A DNA stretch of 64,000 nucleotides from Drosophila persimilis (lineage: Eukaryota > Arthropoda > Insecta > Diptera > Drosophilidae): positions 5,084,001 through 5,148,000 of the forward strand of contig NW_020825312.1 in the NCBI RefSeq assembly GCF_003286085.1, given 5' to 3'. This document shows positions 61,483 through 64,000 of the stretch, one piece after another. The notes under the pieces are model-generated. The model ran no database searches, was not told the DNA's origin, and was given only the letters and a program-made list of their open reading frames with translations. The position numbers and the translations under genes were made by a program. Positions within the stretch are counted from its first letter, which is position 1. Every line of letters starts with the position of its first letter.

Positions 61483-64000
61483 GAAAATAATAGAATTTTG
61501 CTTTTTGTTTCAGTTTGGTTCAGTTCGGTTCTGGTTTTGCATTCTCATCTCGTTTTGTGGACAGCAAAATTTGATAATCGAAACCAATTGAATTTTGTTT
61601 TTGTTTCTCTGCTGCCCATTTGAGAGAGCTCCAATCACAATAACCGAAATGTGTATGTGTGTCTGTCAAAACGTTATTGGTGGGCCAAACACAACTCACA
61701 AATGTGTCAAATCGATAATTGGCAAAATATCATTCTCGCTTCGGTCCGGTCCGGTCCAATACACTGATGGTGTTTCTGGATGGGGGGGTGGTGGCAAGCT
61801 CGAATATCACAAGACTCTCAAGGACATTGAGGCAACAGTTGACAACACTTACGGGCTTACCCATCCCCTTGCACCTCCCCTGCTAAAACCCACCTATGCC
61901 ACAACACACTGCAGATATTTCCGACCACAAACGTTGATTTCTGGACAGGTTTGGAAAGAGTTTAAGTTGGGGCAAGGGCCGAGCTACTACATAAATCGAA
62001 TTAAGTGAACACACAATGAAGGAGGTACTTTAGTGTCCTTTTAAGGCTTGTGTGTCTCAGTGTGTGTGTGTGTGTACTTTAAATTTTGTCTCAATGTGTC
62101 TGTGCCACATACAAAATTCTACTTCATTTGTCTAATTCTCATTCTGAAGGGGAGCGGAGAGAGAGCGACAGATACAGAGAGAGCAAGAGAGAGAGAGAAA
62201 AGGAATCAAGAGGACACAGCACGCACTTCTTGCACAAATGAAAGTAAATCCTTGGCCTAAGCCTGGGCAAGAGTTCTCCATTCGCCTGTGTGTGCGTGTG
62301 TGCGTGTCTGTGGGTGCGGCGTAGGATAATCTGCATTTGAATAAGAGCATTTTAGTGTTTTTTCAAACTATATATGTACACACATACATATCTATGTATG
62401 TACTCGTTTGTCTCCTACTCAGTCCTGAGGGCTATTTCTCCATGCGTGTGTGTGTGTGTGTGTGTGTGCATGTGCCTATATAGGACACCCTTGTGTTGGC
62501 AGGCCATCAGCCTTTTTGCTGTTTTCTTTTTGCAGCTTTTTGTGGATTCCCTTCACAGAGAGGCTAGACTATTTTTTAAAGAGGTTAGTAACTACATATT
62601 GTAGTTCTTGAGATGCGTATGAAAACCATGAATTTTTGTTTTTAATTCGTCATCAATATGGACCAAATTAGCATAATATATTATCCCACATACTTACTAG
62701 CCCATCCTTTTAATGTAAAAATGATTGATCTTTATTCTTTGTCTTGGATTTAATCACTTCTTTCAAAACTATATTTGTAGATTTGTGTTTTATAAGAACA
62801 TCTGGTTTGTCTCTGAGCTTTTGGACACATATATACTAAATTATATCCTCGTATTCGTACGAGTATATCGGCGATTCATCACTCCCTTGGTGGGATCTTG
62901 AAAATAATCGATTTTTTGTGGAATTGTTTGTGCGAGTCTGATTTTTAGAAATCATTTCAGTGAGGATTGGGTGCCATGCGAATTGGATCTGACAATGTGG
63001 GAAATTAATACAATTTGCCTGATTTGCCACTGTCGGAAGTTCTCAGTGTCTGCCAGAAGATAAGGATTTCTTTTTCTCCGAAAATCAAAATCAATTTAAA
63101 CGATTTCTGGTGTCATCGTCATCTGCCTCTGCCTCTGCATCTCCCTCTCTATCTGCCTCTCCCCAGCAGCGAAAGAAAAACTTCTGTCAACTGTTGGCGG
63201 CCTTGATACAGGGGAAATTTGGGAACTCCAGTCCCCCATGGAGGAGAAGCTTAAACTAATTGATAAAAATGTTGCACGTCGCCAGAGCGTACGTGTGGAG
63301 GAGAGGGTATCTGATGGGGGATTTGGTGAGTTTGCATTTTTGTTGGTTTTGTTTTTTTGTAATTTATGTAAAATAGCAAACAACGTGTAGGTCGCAATTT
63401 GTTGTGTGCCTGGGTCACACTTCCACTTCCACTTCCACCTCTCCCTCCCCTTCCCCTTCCCCTTGCCATGCTCCATCCCTCCAGCAACTGTAGGCAATCC
63501 CTGACAACGCCGCATGTCTTGACTTTTAAATCCAAATGTATTAAATTTCCCCAGTACAGAGAAGAGTCATGGCCATGGAGTTCCTACTCCTGCTCCTGCT
63601 CCTGCTTGTGCTCCTGCTCCTGTTGCCGCCGAGGATGATGACGAAGGTGAGGATGATCGAGAACAAAATAAACGAACGAACGGCAAAGTGCCATTGACGG
63701 TGCATGTGGCATGTGGCATATGGATGTGGGTCTGTGTTCTACTCTCAGGTTCTGGGGCCTGGATTGCTAACCTCTATTCCTGCGATGTTGCTTCGGCATC
63801 TGGCATGGCAGCAATTATTCAACAAAAGCTACTGACAATTATGGCACACCAGTCATACATACCGCCAAAGAATGTCATATCCTGCCACCTTCGTTCCCCA
63901 CATCCCCGACGCACAGACACTCACCCCCAAAGCCACACCCACGCCCACACCCACACACCCCATTGCTCAAATGATGTTGTGAAGAGGGGTGGATGGTAAG

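Larger units (their letters stand above)
57926..64000. other. intergenic, no supported gene
   Basis: It contains a 16-base G run (58366-58381), a GGGGCT repeat (58754-58787), a 7-bp CCATTGG tandem array (61441-61482), (TG)n near 62059-62074 and 62443-62468, a GA-rich patch near 62157-62199, CTCTGC/CTGCCT repeats near 63123-63165, CTTCCA/CCCCTT repeats near 63420-63470 and GCTCCT repeats near 63585-63625. The open frames present are short and unconvincing. Confidence 0.55.

Noticed and set aside
1-64000. CRISPR arrays, bacterial operons, LTR or capsid-bearing elements
   Set aside because: No regular spacer arrays, no ribosome-binding-site operons, and no polymerase, capsid or envelope-like frames were recognisable anywhere in the window.

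Overview
The window looks like Drosophila nuclear DNA. The introns are short with GT-AG ends, there is a TATA/TCAGTT core promoter, the AT-rich intergenic DNA is full of (CA)n, (GA)n and (CAG)n tracts, and the proteins match fly bestrophins and a fly SLC7-type cationic amino acid transporter very closely. Placing these genes beside each other recalls the D. melanogaster 3L cluster of Best3, Best4 and CG7255. The microsatellite density would suit the obscura group, but the species is my inference.

Layout. Positions 1 to about 38.6 kb hold no protein gene I can support. They contain one intact tRNA-Pro(AGG) at 13435-13506, a MITE-like AT-rich block at 1233-1704, several inverted repeats, a CTCF-like site near 28.63 kb and many simple repeats. 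From 38.65 to 42.70 kb two bestrophin chloride channel genes lie in tandem on the minus strand. Their first two coding exons have identical lengths (71 and 111 nt), so they are clearly duplicates. From 44.9 to 51.0 kb, divergent from the bestrophins, lies a cationic amino acid transporter gene on the plus strand. It has a long non-coding first exon and two alternative last exons, giving predicted proteins of 1081 and 607 residues. From 51.0 to 64.0 kb there is again no supported gene, only low-complexity sequence and a few repeat structures.

How the parts relate. The two bestrophins are plasma-membrane anion channels of one family, separated by about 0.6 kb. The transporter faces away from them across a 2.2 kb shared upstream region. 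The two large gene-poor flanks could be regulatory territory for developmental genes outside the window, but the sequence alone does not prove it. All exon coordinates were worked out by hand from splice signals, reading phase and protein similarity.
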